NCBI GenBank assembly: GCA_036397395.1
Contig: DASWIZ010000043.1
Span: 1-29,713 of the forward strand
Origin: DASRUP01 sp036397395
GTDB lineage: Bacteria; Patescibacteriota; Minisyncoccia; Minisyncoccales; UBA10102
Direction of reading: 5' to 3'
Length of the DNA stretch: 29,713 nucleotides
Part shown: positions 1 to 6,999 of the stretch, in pieces
How positions within the stretch are numbered: position 1 is the first letter of the stretch
Layout of the letters: each line of letters begins with the position of its first letter
The notes under the pieces: model-generated
The model's database searches: none
What the model was told of the DNA's origin: nothing
What the model saw: only the letters and a program-made list of their open reading frames with translations
Position numbers and translations under genes: made by a program

Positions 1-74
1 CTTGCGTTTTCATTCTTGAGACGGGTAACTGTCTGTCTGAGACGCTGTTCAACTGTGAGTTGTCCTTTTGGCAT
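1..74 (-). CDS. Start of an unidentified protein, cut by the window edge
   Basis: Reading leftward from an ATG at 74, 24 codons stay open to the edge. The peptide starts MPKGQLTVEQRLRQTVTRLK and is rich in Arg, Gln and Leu, as in a helical or coiled-coil N-terminus. No Shine-Dalgarno site is visible. A -10-like TATGAT lies about 12 nt upstream on the same strand with a poor -35. Too little is present to name a family. Confidence 0.45.
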   Translation of the reverse strand, partial: MPKGQLTVEQRLRQTVTRLKNENA

Positions 75-151
75 TGGTGAGGACTATCATACCACGCGGT
101 CAATCCTTCGTGTAGGAAGTTATCCCCAGTGAGCAGTTACAAGCGGAAGGC

Positions 152-180
152 TTGACACGGCGGCATGGGCGTGATACAAT
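152..180 (+). promoter_or_regulatory. Sigma-70 promoter of the cold-shock gene
   Basis: TTGACA at 152-157 and TACAAT at 175-180 are separated by 17 nt. A TG at 172-173 makes an extended -10. The predicted RNA start near 187 leaves an AU-rich leader of about 90 nt before the ATG at 276. That length is known for cold-shock genes, where the leader controls translation at low temperature; that role here is inference. Confidence 0.8.
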
Positions 181-275
181 GCGCGTGTTAAGCTGAACTA
201 TAGGAAATACAGAGTCGAGTTTTGTCATATAGTATTACAGGCTTAATGCTTTATTAATCTAGTTTCTTTACGATA

Positions 276-476
276 ATGGAACGAGGAACAATTAAGCGCC
301 TTACAGATCGGGGATTCGGTTTTATTGGCCGCGAAGGTGAAGAAAAAGATCTTTTCTTTCACTCAAACGAGTTAAAGAATGCCGAGTTTAACGAACTGAA
401 AGAAGGCGACGAGGTTACGTTCGACGTAACCGACAGCCCGAAAGGGCCAAATGCCACAAACGTGAACCGCGCGTAG
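276..476 (+). CDS. csp: Cold-shock domain protein (CspA family)
   Basis: A 66-residue single cold-shock domain, the normal length of the family. The RNP1-like motif RGFGFIG (residues 12-18) and the RNP2-like LFFH (26-29) give the aromatic nucleic-acid-binding face. The family binds single-stranded RNA or DNA and melts mRNA structure in the cytoplasm. The gene stands alone, with a strong promoter upstream and a terminator directly downstream, so it is probably a highly expressed single-gene unit. The start has no Shine-Dalgarno site; the leader before it is long and AU-rich. Which Csp paralog this is cannot be told from one copy. Confidence 0.93.
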   Translation: MERGTIKRLTDRGFGFIGREGEEKDLFFHSNELKNAEFNELKEGDEVTFDVTDSPKGPNATNVNRA

Positions 477-482
477 CATTGC

Positions 483-520
483 AAAAACACCCCGAGCTTG
501 GCAAAGGGTGTTTTTGTTTT
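483..520 (+). terminator. Intrinsic terminator after the cold-shock gene
   Basis: AAAAACACCC (483-492) pairs with GGGTGTTTTT (506-515) across a 13-nt loop. The run of T continues to 520. It separates the cold-shock gene from the proS promoter. Confidence 0.85.
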
Positions 521-529
521 GCTTAGGTT

Positions 530-558
530 TTGACTTTAAGTGGGGGATTGGGTATATT
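530..558 (+). promoter_or_regulatory. proS promoter giving a leaderless mRNA
   Basis: TTGACT (530-535), a 17-nt spacer and TATATT (553-558). The expected RNA start (about 7 nt downstream) falls at 565-567, on the ATG at 567. This argues against the upstream GTG at 540 as the start, because that codon lies before the -10 box. Confidence 0.75.
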
Positions 559-566
559 GGATAAAC

Positions 567-1835
567 ATGAGGCAAAGTGAATTGTTTTCAAAAACGCAAA
601 AGAGCCCGCCGAAAGACGAGGAAAGCAAAAACGCCCAGCTGTTGATACGGGCTGGTTTTATCCACAAAGAAATGGCGGGAGTGTATTCGTTTTTGCCGTT
701 GGGCAGACGTGTTTTGGACAATATTATGCAGATTATCCGCCAGGAAATGGACGCCATTGGCGGACAAGAAATTCTTTTAACGGGCCTACAAAATCCGGAA
801 GTATGGCAAAAAACCGGCAGGTGGTCAGACAGTGTTATAGACGTTTGGTTTAAGACAAAACTGCACAACGACACGGAAATTGGTTTGGGCAATACGCACG
901 AAGAACCCTTGACCGCACTTATGGCAAACCATATTTCCTCGTATCGCGACTTGCCTGTGTACGCGTATCAAATGCAAACCAAATTCCGCAATGAACTGCG
1001 CGCCAAAAGCGGCATTATGCGCACGCGCGAGTTTATTATGAAAGACCTGTATTCTTTTTGCAAAAATGAGCAAGAGCATCAAGCGTTTTATGAAAAAGTA
1101 AAAGAAGCGTACAAGAAAATTTTTGATCGCTTGGGTTTGGGAAAAGTAACATATGTAACTGAAGCATCGGGCGGGAGTTTTTCAAAATTCTCCCACGAGT
1201 TTCAAACACTTTGCGACGCCGGGGAAGATATTATTTACATAGATGAACAAAAGGGGACTGCGGTAAACAAAGGAATTATAGATGACCCGGAGCTTGGCTA
1301 CGACAAATCAAAACTGAAAGAAGCAAAAGCGGTGGAAGTAGGCAACATTTTTACGCTGGGCACGAAATACTCACAGGCGCTCGGGTTGCTGTACCAGGAC
1401 GAGCAAGGGCAAAAGCTGCCCGTGTTTATGGGAAGCTATGGAATTGGGCCGGCCCGCGCCATGGGCGTTATAGCCCAAGTGTATGCGGACGAAAAAGGGT
1501 TGGTGTGGCCTGCGAGTGCGGCGCCTTTCCAGGTCCATTTGGTCGCGCTGGCCGGGGGCAATGAACAAGCAGACGCATTATACGCTGATTTACAGAATTC
1601 GGGAGTTGAAGTATTGTATGATGACAGGGCAGAGGCCGGGGCCGGGGAAAAATTAGCGGACGCCGATTTGTTGGGAATTCCATGGCGCGTAGTGGCAAGC
1701 CAGAAAACAGCGGCCGCGGACAGTTACGAAGCAAAACAAAGAACCCAAAAACAAGCAACACTAGTTCAAGTAAACAACATTCATGAATTTTTTAAATCGA
1801 ATACTCTCAAAACTGGGGCAGGACGTGGCAATTGA
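567..1835 (+). CDS. proS: Prolyl-tRNA synthetase, short form
   Basis: Charges tRNA-Pro with proline in the cytosol; a class II synthetase. The N-terminus MRQSELFSKT is typical. Visible are the motif 1 region (LPLGRRVLDN...), motif 2 (FRNELRAKSGIMRTREF) and motif 3 (GSYGIGPARAMG). At 422 residues it is far shorter than E. coli ProRS (about 570). The missing part is the editing insertion (INS) domain that normally lies between motifs 2 and 3, so proofreading of mischarged Ala-tRNA-Pro would need another enzyme. The ATG at 567 is chosen over the GTG at 540 because the promoter -10 box lies between them. The 3' end overlaps mreB by 53 nt. Confidence 0.95.
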   Translation: MRQSELFSKTQKSPPKDEESKNAQLLIRAGFIHKEMAGVYSFLPLGRRVLDNIMQIIRQEMDAIGGQEILLTGLQNPEVWQKTGRWSDSVIDVWFKTKLHNDTEIGLGNTHEEPLTALMANHISSYRDLPVYAYQMQTKFRNELRAKSGIMRTREFIMKDLYSFCKNEQEHQAFYEKVKEAYKKIFDRLGLGKVTYVTEASGGSFSKFSHEFQTLCDAGEDIIYIDEQKGTAVNKGIIDDPELGYDKSKLKEAKAVEVGNIFTLGTKYSQALGLLYQDEQGQKLPVFMGSYGIGPARAMGVIAQVYADEKGLVWPASAAPFQVHLVALAGGNEQADALYADLQNSGVEVLYDDRAEAGAGEKLADADLLGIPWRVVASQKTAAADSYEAKQRTQKQATLVQVNNIHEFFKSNTLKTGAGRGN

Positions 1836-2841
1836 TTTGGGCACGGCAAACTCGTTAGTGTACGTAAAAGGAAAAGGAATTGTTATTCAGGAGCCCTCGG
1901 TTGTGGCGGTAAACCAAAAAACCGGAAAAGTGCTGGCCATAGGGCAGGAAGCGAAAAAAATGGTGGGGCGCACGCCCACCCATATTGTGGCGACACGGCC
2001 TTTGGTAAAAGGAGTAATTTCGGACTTTGAAGTTACCGAGCAAATGCTGAAATATTTTATTGCCAGGGCGTACCCCCGCAAATTTGTTATTAGCCCGGGG
2101 CCGCGCGTTATTGTGGGAATTCCTTTTGGCGTTACCGAAGTGGAAAAAAAAGCGGTCAGGGACGCCACGTTAAGCGCCGGGGCGCGGGAAGTGTATTTAA
2201 TTGAAGAACCCATGGCCGCCGCCATAGGAGCGAGGCTGGCGGTGCAAGAGCCCGGAGGAAATTTTATTGTGGATATTGGCGGGGGAACCACCGAAGTCGC
2301 GGTGCTTTCACTGGGAGGCGTGGTATACGCAAAGTCGCTGCGCATCGCTGGCGACAAACTTTCAGAAGACATTATATCGTACGCGCAAGAAGAGTATAAG
2401 CTGCTTATTGGCGAGCGTACCGCGGAAACCGTAAAAATTGGCATCGGGTCAGCCGCCCCGCTAAAAGAAAAAAAAGAAATGCCTTTGCGCGGCAGAAACT
2501 TAATTACCGGATTGCCTGAAGAAATTGTTATTTCAGACGACGACGTGCGAAAAGCCATGGAACGCTCGATTCGCCAAATTGTTAACGAAATTAAAATTAC
2601 GGTTGAAGAAACGCCCCCCGAAGTGCTGGCAGACATTATGCACCGCGGAATTTACCTGGCAGGCGGGGGCGCGCTGCTTCGCGAACTGGACACGCTCATT
2701 ACCAAAGAAACGAAAATTCCAACCCGCATTGTGGAAGACCCGCTTACGGCGGTAGTGCGGGGCGCGGGGTTGGTGTTGGAAAACTTAGACGACCTTCGGG
2801 ATGTGTTGGTTGAAACAAGCGAATTGGAACCTCCACGCTAA
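1783..2841 (+). CDS. mreB: Rod-shape protein MreB
   Basis: Bacterial actin homologue that forms membrane-associated filaments and guides cell-wall synthesis along the cell length. The 352 residues match the family. The nucleotide-binding signatures are IDLGTANSLVY near the N-terminus, VDIGGGTTEVAVL (phosphate 2 region) and LAGGGALLREL (adenosine region) near the C-terminus. The leader NFLNRILSKLGQD could form the amphipathic N-terminal segment used for membrane contact. The start lies inside the last codons of proS (53-nt overlap), no Shine-Dalgarno site is visible, and gatC follows after 3 nt, so it is probably cotranscribed with proS. No mreC or mreD is next to it. Confidence 0.95.
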   Translation: MNFLNRILSKLGQDVAIDLGTANSLVYVKGKGIVIQEPSVVAVNQKTGKVLAIGQEAKKMVGRTPTHIVATRPLVKGVISDFEVTEQMLKYFIARAYPRKFVISPGPRVIVGIPFGVTEVEKKAVRDATLSAGAREVYLIEEPMAAAIGARLAVQEPGGNFIVDIGGGTTEVAVLSLGGVVYAKSLRIAGDKLSEDIISYAQEEYKLLIGERTAETVKIGIGSAAPLKEKKEMPLRGRNLITGLPEEIVISDDDVRKAMERSIRQIVNEIKITVEETPPEVLADIMHRGIYLAGGGALLRELDTLITKETKIPTRIVEDPLTAVVRGAGLVLENLDDLRDVLVETSELEPPR

Positions 2842-2844
2842 ACT

Positions 2845-3129
2845 ATGCTTTCAAAAGAAGAAGTACAACATATCGCGAAACTGGCCAGAATTGAGTTATC
2901 CGATACGGAAGTGGAGAAATTCCAAAAAGAGCTGGGAGATGTGTTGGAGTACTTTGAAATTTTGGGCGAACTTGATACCGCTACGGTACAGCCTATGACG
3001 CATTCCGTGGCGCTGGCGAATATAAAGCGACAGGACGCCACAGAACCAAATTTAGATAGCGCAGAAACGCTATTAGAAATGGCCCCCGAAACGCAAAACG
3101 GATATTTGAAAGTAAAGTCTATTTTATAA
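2845..3129 (+). CDS. gatC: Asp/Glu-tRNA amidotransferase subunit C
   Basis: Small belt subunit (94 residues) of the GatCAB complex, which converts Glu-tRNA-Gln and/or Asp-tRNA-Asn to the amide forms. The opening MLSKEEVQHIAKLARIELS is the family signature, and the central PMTHSV motif is also typical. The gatA ATG follows the stop codon with no gap, which suggests translational coupling. The third subunit gene, gatB, is in this window but 13 kb away at 17558. Confidence 0.95.
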   Translation: MLSKEEVQHIAKLARIELSDTEVEKFQKELGDVLEYFEILGELDTATVQPMTHSVALANIKRQDATEPNLDSAETLLEMAPETQNGYLKVKSIL

Positions 3130-4554
3130 ATGGAACGGTTTTTCCAATTTTCCATACGGCAAATTCACGACAAACTGCTGCAAAAGGAGTTTTCCGCGCG
3201 GGAAATCGCGCAAGCCTATATACGGCGCGCAAAAGAGCGCGACGGCGGCCTGAACGCGTTTCTTACGCAAACCCCGGAATTGGCTTTGGAACAGGCGAAA
3301 AAAGTGGATGAAAAAATTGCCGCGGGCCAGGACATTGGCCAGCTTGCCGGAATTCCGATTGCCATAAAGGATTCTATTTTCGTGCGGGACGTGCGGTGTA
3401 CCGCGGCTTCCAGAATATTAGAAAACTATATTGCTCCATACGACGCCACTGTCGTAAAAAAACTGCGCGACGCAGACGCGATGCTTGTGGGAAAAACAAA
3501 TACCGACGAGTTTAATATGGGAGCTTCCACGGAAAACTCGGCTTTTGGCGTTACCAAAAATCCGCACGACCCAACCCGCGTGGCCGGGGGGAGCTCCGGA
3601 GGTTCGGCGGCGGCCGTGGCCAGCTCGCAGGCTCATGTGGCCCTGGGAGCCGACACAGGAGGCTCCATACGCCTTCCTGCCGCGTTTTGCGGGGTGGTGG
3701 GCATGAAGCCCACGTATGGCGCGGTTTCCCGCCACGGCTTAATTGCCATGGCGTCTTCGTTGGACCAAATTGGGCCTTTGGCGAAACGGGCCGAGGACGC
3801 CGAGCTAGTATTCCAGGCAATTTCCGGACATGACAATTTTGACGCCACCTCTTTGCGTTACCAGTACACGCCAAACGAGCACGTGGAGTTGGAGAACATT
3901 CGCATAGGGATCCCCGAAGAATATTTTGCCGAGGGAATTGATCCTGCCGTAGAAAAACGCATACGGCAAACTATAGAAAAACTTGCGGCGGCCGGAGCTT
4001 CGATACGCCAAGTAAGTCTGCCGCATACCAAGTACGCCCTGGGGGCATATTACATTTTAAACACATCGGAAGTTTCCTCGAACCTGGCCAGGTACGACGG
4101 GATCCGCTATGGAGAATCCGCGCAAGGCGGAAACAATCTTTTGTCAGTGTATACTGAAAGCCGCAAAGAGTTTTTAGGTAAGGAGGTGAAACGCCGCATT
4201 ATGCTTGGCACATACGCTTTGTCGGCGGGGTATTACGACGCTTACTACATAAAAGCGCAGAAAATTCGGACGTTGCTAAAGCGGGATTTCGATACCGTGT
4301 TTGGGCAGGTTGACTGCGTGGTAGGGCCGGTAACTCCGTTTCTGCCGTTTAAAATCAGCGAGCGCGTCGCGGACCCGCTTGCCATGTATTTGGTAGATTT
4401 GTACACCGTGCCCGTAAATCTGGTGGGATTGCCCGCGCTGTCTCTTCCGGTCGGGAACGTGGGCGATTTGCCCGTGGGCATGCACTTTGTCGGCAAGCCG
4501 CTTTCTGAATCTTTGCTCTTTGGTATAGCCAAAGCAACAGAAAAATTGCTATAA
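3130..4554 (+). CDS. gatA: Asp/Glu-tRNA amidotransferase subunit A
   Basis: Glutaminase/amidase subunit of GatCAB; it releases ammonia from glutamine for transfer to mischarged tRNA by GatB. The 474 residues carry the amidase-signature triad: Lys80 in IPIAIKDSI, the cis-Ser in GGSSGGS (about Ser155) and the nucleophile Ser179 in DTGGSIRLPA. These sit almost exactly where they do in characterised GatA proteins. It starts immediately after the gatC stop codon without its own ribosome binding site. Presence of GatCAB suggests that Gln-tRNA and/or Asn-tRNA is made indirectly in this organism. Confidence 0.96.
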   Translation: MERFFQFSIRQIHDKLLQKEFSAREIAQAYIRRAKERDGGLNAFLTQTPELALEQAKKVDEKIAAGQDIGQLAGIPIAIKDSIFVRDVRCTAASRILENYIAPYDATVVKKLRDADAMLVGKTNTDEFNMGASTENSAFGVTKNPHDPTRVAGGSSGGSAAAVASSQAHVALGADTGGSIRLPAAFCGVVGMKPTYGAVSRHGLIAMASSLDQIGPLAKRAEDAELVFQAISGHDNFDATSLRYQYTPNEHVELENIRIGIPEEYFAEGIDPAVEKRIRQTIEKLAAAGASIRQVSLPHTKYALGAYYILNTSEVSSNLARYDGIRYGESAQGGNNLLSVYTESRKEFLGKEVKRRIMLGTYALSAGYYDAYYIKAQKIRTLLKRDFDTVFGQVDCVVGPVTPFLPFKISERVADPLAMYLVDLYTVPVNLVGLPALSLPVGNVGDLPVGMHFVGKPLSESLLFGIAKATEKLL

Positions 4555-4561
4555 TAACAGA

Positions 4562-5095
4562 ATGGAATTTTTGCTCGATATTGTCGCAGTCGTAAACTCG
4601 CCTGGTTTGCAGGAAAACTTGTTTGTCGCGTCGTTGCGATGGCTATTTTTTATGCTGTCCGCGTTTTTTCTTATGTTTATCGTGTACGTAATGACTACCA
4701 GTCCAACGTGGAAGGAAATGAATACGCTTGTCGCAGATACCAGCGAATTCTTGTCGTATCGGCCGCGGGGTTTGCGAAAGGTAGGGCGGCAGTGGAAAAA
4801 AATTATGGCCCGGTTGGATACCGAAAACGAAGCGGAATACAAGCTGGCCATTATCGAGGCAGACACAACTTTGGGTGAAGCTTTGCAAAAAATGAGCGTG
4901 TCCGGAGAGACCACGGAACAGCGGCTGGGGCAGGTTACCAAAATCATGATCCCCACGGTGGATAATGTTATGTCCGCCCACCAGATTCGCAACAGCATTG
5001 TGTACGATCCCAATTACAAAATAAGCCAGGCAGACACGCGGCGCGTATTGGAAATTTATGAAACCGCGTTTCGAGGGCTTGATTTAATGGAGTAA
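4562..5095 (+). CDS. Conserved-looking membrane-anchored protein of unknown function
   Basis: I do not recognise a characterised family. The 177-residue protein has one clear transmembrane helix (about residues 24-46, LRWLFFMLSAFFLMFIVYVM) near the N-terminus. A soluble, mostly helical tail follows, containing charged segments (RGLRKVGRQWKKIMARLDTE...) with the look of a coiled coil. The short first segment is probably outside and the tail inside. It begins 7 nt after gatA, so it is the last gene of the proS-mreB-gatCA run. Its last codons contain the tRNA promoter. Confidence 0.8.
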   Translation: MEFLLDIVAVVNSPGLQENLFVASLRWLFFMLSAFFLMFIVYVMTTSPTWKEMNTLVADTSEFLSYRPRGLRKVGRQWKKIMARLDTENEAEYKLAIIEADTTLGEALQKMSVSGETTEQRLGQVTKIMIPTVDNVMSAHQIRNSIVYDPNYKISQADTRRVLEIYETAFRGLDLME

Positions 5096-5107
5096 ATGAG
5101 ATATACT
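5079..5107 (+). promoter_or_regulatory. Promoter of the tRNA cluster
   Basis: TTGATT (5079-5084), a 17-nt spacer and TATACT (5102-5107). The predicted RNA start near 5114 is just before the first tRNA at 5118. The -35 box lies inside the end of the upstream membrane-protein gene. Confidence 0.65.
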
Positions 5108-5117
5108 GGTTTTTACG

Positions 5118-5188
5118 TGCGGGGTAGTGGAGTAGTACCATGCGAGGCCCATAACCTTGTGACGCCCGTGCAATTCGGGCCCCCGCAA
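5118..5188 (+). tRNA. tRNA-Met (CAU), divergent, probably the initiator
   Basis: A 71-nt cloverleaf can be drawn. The acceptor TGCGGGG pairs with CCCCGCA, the D-stem GTGG pairs with CCAT, the anticodon stem CGAGG pairs with CCTTG around the loop CCCATAA, and the T-stem GCCCG pairs with CGGGC. The GCGGGG...CCCCGC acceptor and CAU anticodon resemble bacterial initiator tRNA, and a weak U1-A72 pair would suit an initiator. Oddities: position 33 is C instead of the near-universal U, T-loop position 55 is G instead of U, and the D-stem U11-A24 pair is elongator-like. CCA is not encoded. A working but diverged initiator, or a decaying copy, are both possible. Confidence 0.65.
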
Positions 5189-5207
5189 CATACATTATTT
5201 TCGGCAG

Positions 5208-5279
5208 GGCTGCGTAGCTCAGTGGTAGAGCGAGGCTTTCATAAGGCCGAGGTCGCAAGTTCAATTCTTGCCGCAGCCA
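5208..5279 (+). tRNA. tRNA-Met (CAU), elongator
   Basis: A 72-nt cloverleaf: acceptor GGCTGCG/CGCAGCC, D-stem GCTC/GAGC, anticodon loop TTCATAA (CAU), T-stem GCAAG/CTTGC with loop TTCAATT and discriminator A. The G1-C72 pair and the GGCTxCGTAGCTCAG opening match elongator tRNA-Met. A tRNA-Ile2 with lysidine-modified CAU is a less likely alternative. CCA is not encoded. Confidence 0.92.
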
Positions 5280-5284
5280 CACAC

Positions 5285-5361
5285 GCAGGCGTAGCTTAGT
5301 GGCTTAAAGCGCTTCCCTGTCACGGAAGAGATCGTGGGTTCAAATCCCATCGCCTGCGCCA
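5285..5361 (+). tRNA. tRNA-Asp (GUC)
   Basis: Cloverleaf with acceptor GCAGGCG/CGCCTGC, anticodon stem CTTCC/GGAAG, loop CTGTCAC (anticodon GUC), T-stem GTGGG/CCCAT and discriminator G73, the Asp identity base. CCA is present in the DNA at 5359-5361, unlike the two Met tRNAs before it. Confidence 0.95.
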
Positions 5362-5376
5362 CGTAATACATATTCG

Positions 5377-5408
5377 AAAACCGCCCTATATCGGGGCGGT
5401 TTTCTTTT
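5377..5408 (+). terminator. Intrinsic terminator of the tRNA cluster
   Basis: AAAACCGCC (5377-5385) pairs with GGCGGTTTT, followed by a T-rich tail. The -10 box of the next gene starts only about 15 nt after it. Confidence 0.88.
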
Positions 5409-5422
5409 TGCCAAAAAAGGAT

Positions 5423-5455
5423 TATAATACTTTCAGTAAATTCTTTTTAGGAAGG
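5423..5455 (+). promoter_or_regulatory. -10 box and ribosome binding site of the pyrE-like gene
   Basis: A consensus TATAAT lies at 5423-5428; the -35 region falls in the terminator T-tract and is poor. AGGAAGG (5449-5455) sits 6 nt before the GTG at 5462. This is the clearest Shine-Dalgarno site in the window, and it decides the start of the gene against in-frame codons further upstream. Confidence 0.65.
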
Positions 5456-5461
5456 TGTATC

Positions 5462-6061
5462 GTGAACTCAATTGCACAACTTGCAGGACTGGTGAAACGG
5501 GAAGTGTTGGTAGAGGGACACTTCGTGTTCACGTCGGGGGTGCATGGGTTGCATTACCTCGACAAAACACAGCTTTCCAAAGAACTTTTGGTCCAAATCG
5601 CCTATACTATAGCAACTATGTCTGATTCTGGAGTTCAGGCAGTTGTTGCCCCAGAAGAGGGAGCGGTACCTCTCGGAGAAGAGGTTGCGCGACAGCTTAG
5701 TATATTTGTTCAGGAGGATATTCCCTTTTTTCGGGCGAAGAAAGGGGTGAATGGTTTCTATCTTTCAGAAAAAGCGAAAGCGTTTATCCGAGGTAAGTCA
5801 ATTCTTGCTGTGGAGGACAACACAACAACCGGAGGCACTCTTGCTGCCGTTGTCAGCTTGCTCCGCAAAGCAGGCGCAGATGTTGTGGGAGCCGCAGTGT
5901 TATGGAATCGGGGCAGCATAACCGCAGGAATTGTTAATGTTCCGTGGCTCTTTTGCGTAATTGACGAGCCGCTTCCGCACTTTGAACCAGGTCCCGAGAC
6001 ATGCCCCGGCTGTCGAGACAATATCCCGTTAAGTGCCGAACTCGGCCACGCGCTAAAATAG
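5462..6061 (+). CDS. pyrE: Orotate phosphoribosyltransferase-like protein
   Basis: Type I phosphoribosyltransferase fold, expected to join orotate to PRPP in UMP synthesis. The PRPP-binding loop is ILAVEDNTTTGGTL (canonical form: hydrophobic, acidic pair, TTGG). FFRAKKG supplies the lysines of the flexible loop seen in OPRTases. The protein has 199 residues from the GTG start. The C-terminus contains a CPGC motif, which could bind a metal and is not part of classical PyrE. No other pyrimidine synthesis genes are nearby, so salvage of another base cannot be excluded. It is unusual here in having a strong Shine-Dalgarno site. Confidence 0.75.
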   Translation: MNSIAQLAGLVKREVLVEGHFVFTSGVHGLHYLDKTQLSKELLVQIAYTIATMSDSGVQAVVAPEEGAVPLGEEVARQLSIFVQEDIPFFRAKKGVNGFYLSEKAKAFIRGKSILAVEDNTTTGGTLAAVVSLLRKAGADVVGAAVLWNRGSITAGIVNVPWLFCVIDEPLPHFEPGPETCPGCRDNIPLSAELGHALK

Positions 6062-6130
6062 CACCCAGGGCCGTCGACTTCAAAGCCGGCGGCCTACCTA
6101 TTTGCGTACGCCTACCCTTATAATAGATAT

Positions 6131-6151
6131 GACGGAGGTCAGACCTCCGTC
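6131..6151 (+). repeat. Left palindrome of the transposase unit
   Basis: GACGGAGGTC and its perfect reverse complement are separated by one A. An outer arm, AGATATG (6124-6130) with CATATCT further right, can pair in an alternative hairpin with the second CCTCCG. The same palindrome recurs right of the transposase gene (6919-6938). It resembles REP or terminal hairpins recognised by Y1 transposases. Confidence 0.8.
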
Positions 6152-6193
6152 ATCCTCCGCCATATCTTAAAGTAAGGTATAATAAAGTATAAT

Positions 6194-6898
6194 ATGCCTG
6201 GAAAAAGACCTGCGTTAGTAAATAATGAAATATATCATGTGGTTCTTCGAGGAGTTGGCGACGAGCGTATTTTTAAAGACGAAGATGATTACTATCGAGG
6301 TATTTTTTCTTTGTTTGAGTTTAATACGACCAAGCCCGTTGAAATTCGAATACGTCGTAGAAAGCGCAAGATCCAAAAATTGAAAGGAGAACCCTTTACT
6401 GACGAACGGGATAAATTGGTTGAAGTTTTGCAGTTTTGCTTTATGCCCAACCATATCCATTTGTTAATAAGGCAAATCAAAGAAAAAGGCATAACGGAAT
6501 TTATACGGAAGTTTGGGACTGGGTTTGCCAGCTATTTCAACAAAAAATATGAACGAAAAGGACACCTTTTCCAGGGCAGATTCTACGATGTCCATATTAA
6601 AAACGATGAGCAATTAAGAACAGTTTTTGTATACATTCATACAAACCCGATTGCTTTGCTGCAGGCACACTGGAAGGAGAAGGGTCTTGAAAACTCGCAA
6701 AAAGTTATAGAGTTTTTAGAGGCATATAAATGGTCGAGTTACTTGGATTATTTGGGAAACGACAATTTTCCTTCGGTTACGGAACGAGAATTTCTTTTAG
6801 ATGTATTGGGTGGATCAAACGAATGCAAAAGATTTGTAAATGACTGGGTAAAATATAAAAAAGAGTTGAGAGATTGGCGTGAGGTTGGTATCGAGTAA
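6194..6898 (+). CDS. Y1 (HUH) transposase, RAYT/REP-associated type
   Basis: Single-strand DNA transposase of the IS200/TnpA superfamily. The HUH metal-binding motif is in CFMPNHIHLLI (His87, His89) and the likely catalytic Tyr is Tyr114 in ASYFNKKYERKGHLFQGRF, the typical RAYT block. At 234 residues it is longer than classical IS200 TnpA (about 150), as RAYTs are. It opens with the PALVNNEIYHVVLRG-type strand of this family. Palindromes flank it on both sides, so the unit at 6131-6938 may be mobile or domesticated. Its -10 box (TATAAT, 6178-6183) is inside the unit. The reading frame is intact. Confidence 0.92.
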   Translation: MPGKRPALVNNEIYHVVLRGVGDERIFKDEDDYYRGIFSLFEFNTTKPVEIRIRRRKRKIQKLKGEPFTDERDKLVEVLQFCFMPNHIHLLIRQIKEKGITEFIRKFGTGFASYFNKKYERKGHLFQGRFYDVHIKNDEQLRTVFVYIHTNPIALLQAHWKEKGLENSQKVIEFLEAYKWSSYLDYLGNDNFPSVTEREFLLDVLGGSNECKRFVNDWVKYKKELRDWREVGIE

Positions 6899-6925
6899 AG
6901 ATAACGGAAGTAAAGATAACGGAGG
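6896..6925 (+). repeat. Tandem 15-bp repeat at the transposase stop codon
   Basis: TAAAGATAACGGAAG (6896-6910) is followed directly by TAAAGATAACGGAGG (6911-6925), differing at one base. The first unit contains the transposase stop codon and the second runs into the right palindrome. Confidence 0.75.
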
Positions 6926-6938
6926 TCAGACCTCCGTC
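6919..6938 (+). repeat. Right palindrome of the transposase unit
   Basis: A 20-base match to the left palindrome at 6131-6151. The inner ACGGAGGTC and GACCTCCGT arms are perfect; the outermost G of the left copy is A here. Confidence 0.8.
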
Positions 6939-6962
6939 AACTCTATTTGGGGATTATTGGAA

Positions 6963-6991
6963 TTGAGTTTTGGGTGGGTTTATGGTAAAAT
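6963..6991 (+). promoter_or_regulatory. pheS promoter giving a leaderless mRNA
   Basis: TTGAGT (6963-6968), 17 nt, TAAAAT (6986-6991). The predicted RNA start is within 1-2 nt of the ATG at 7000, so that ATG, not the upstream GTG (6970) or ATG (6982), is the likely start. Confidence 0.65.
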
Positions 6992-6999
6992 ATACTAAT

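Noticed and set aside
187..275. Riboswitch in the cold-shock leader
   Set aside because: AU-rich with no stable hairpins or recognised aptamer; a long cold-shock leader explains it.
1887..2636. 249-codon open frame on the - strand
   Set aside because: Antisense to mreB, which is certain; Ser/Thr/Pro-rich shadow translation.
5096..5299. 67-codon open frame on the + strand
   Set aside because: It runs through two tRNA genes and into a third; not a protein gene.
6062..6130. Possible terminator or attachment site after the pyrE-like gene
   Set aside because: A GGCCG/CGGCC pairing exists but no T-tract or matching att repeat is visible.
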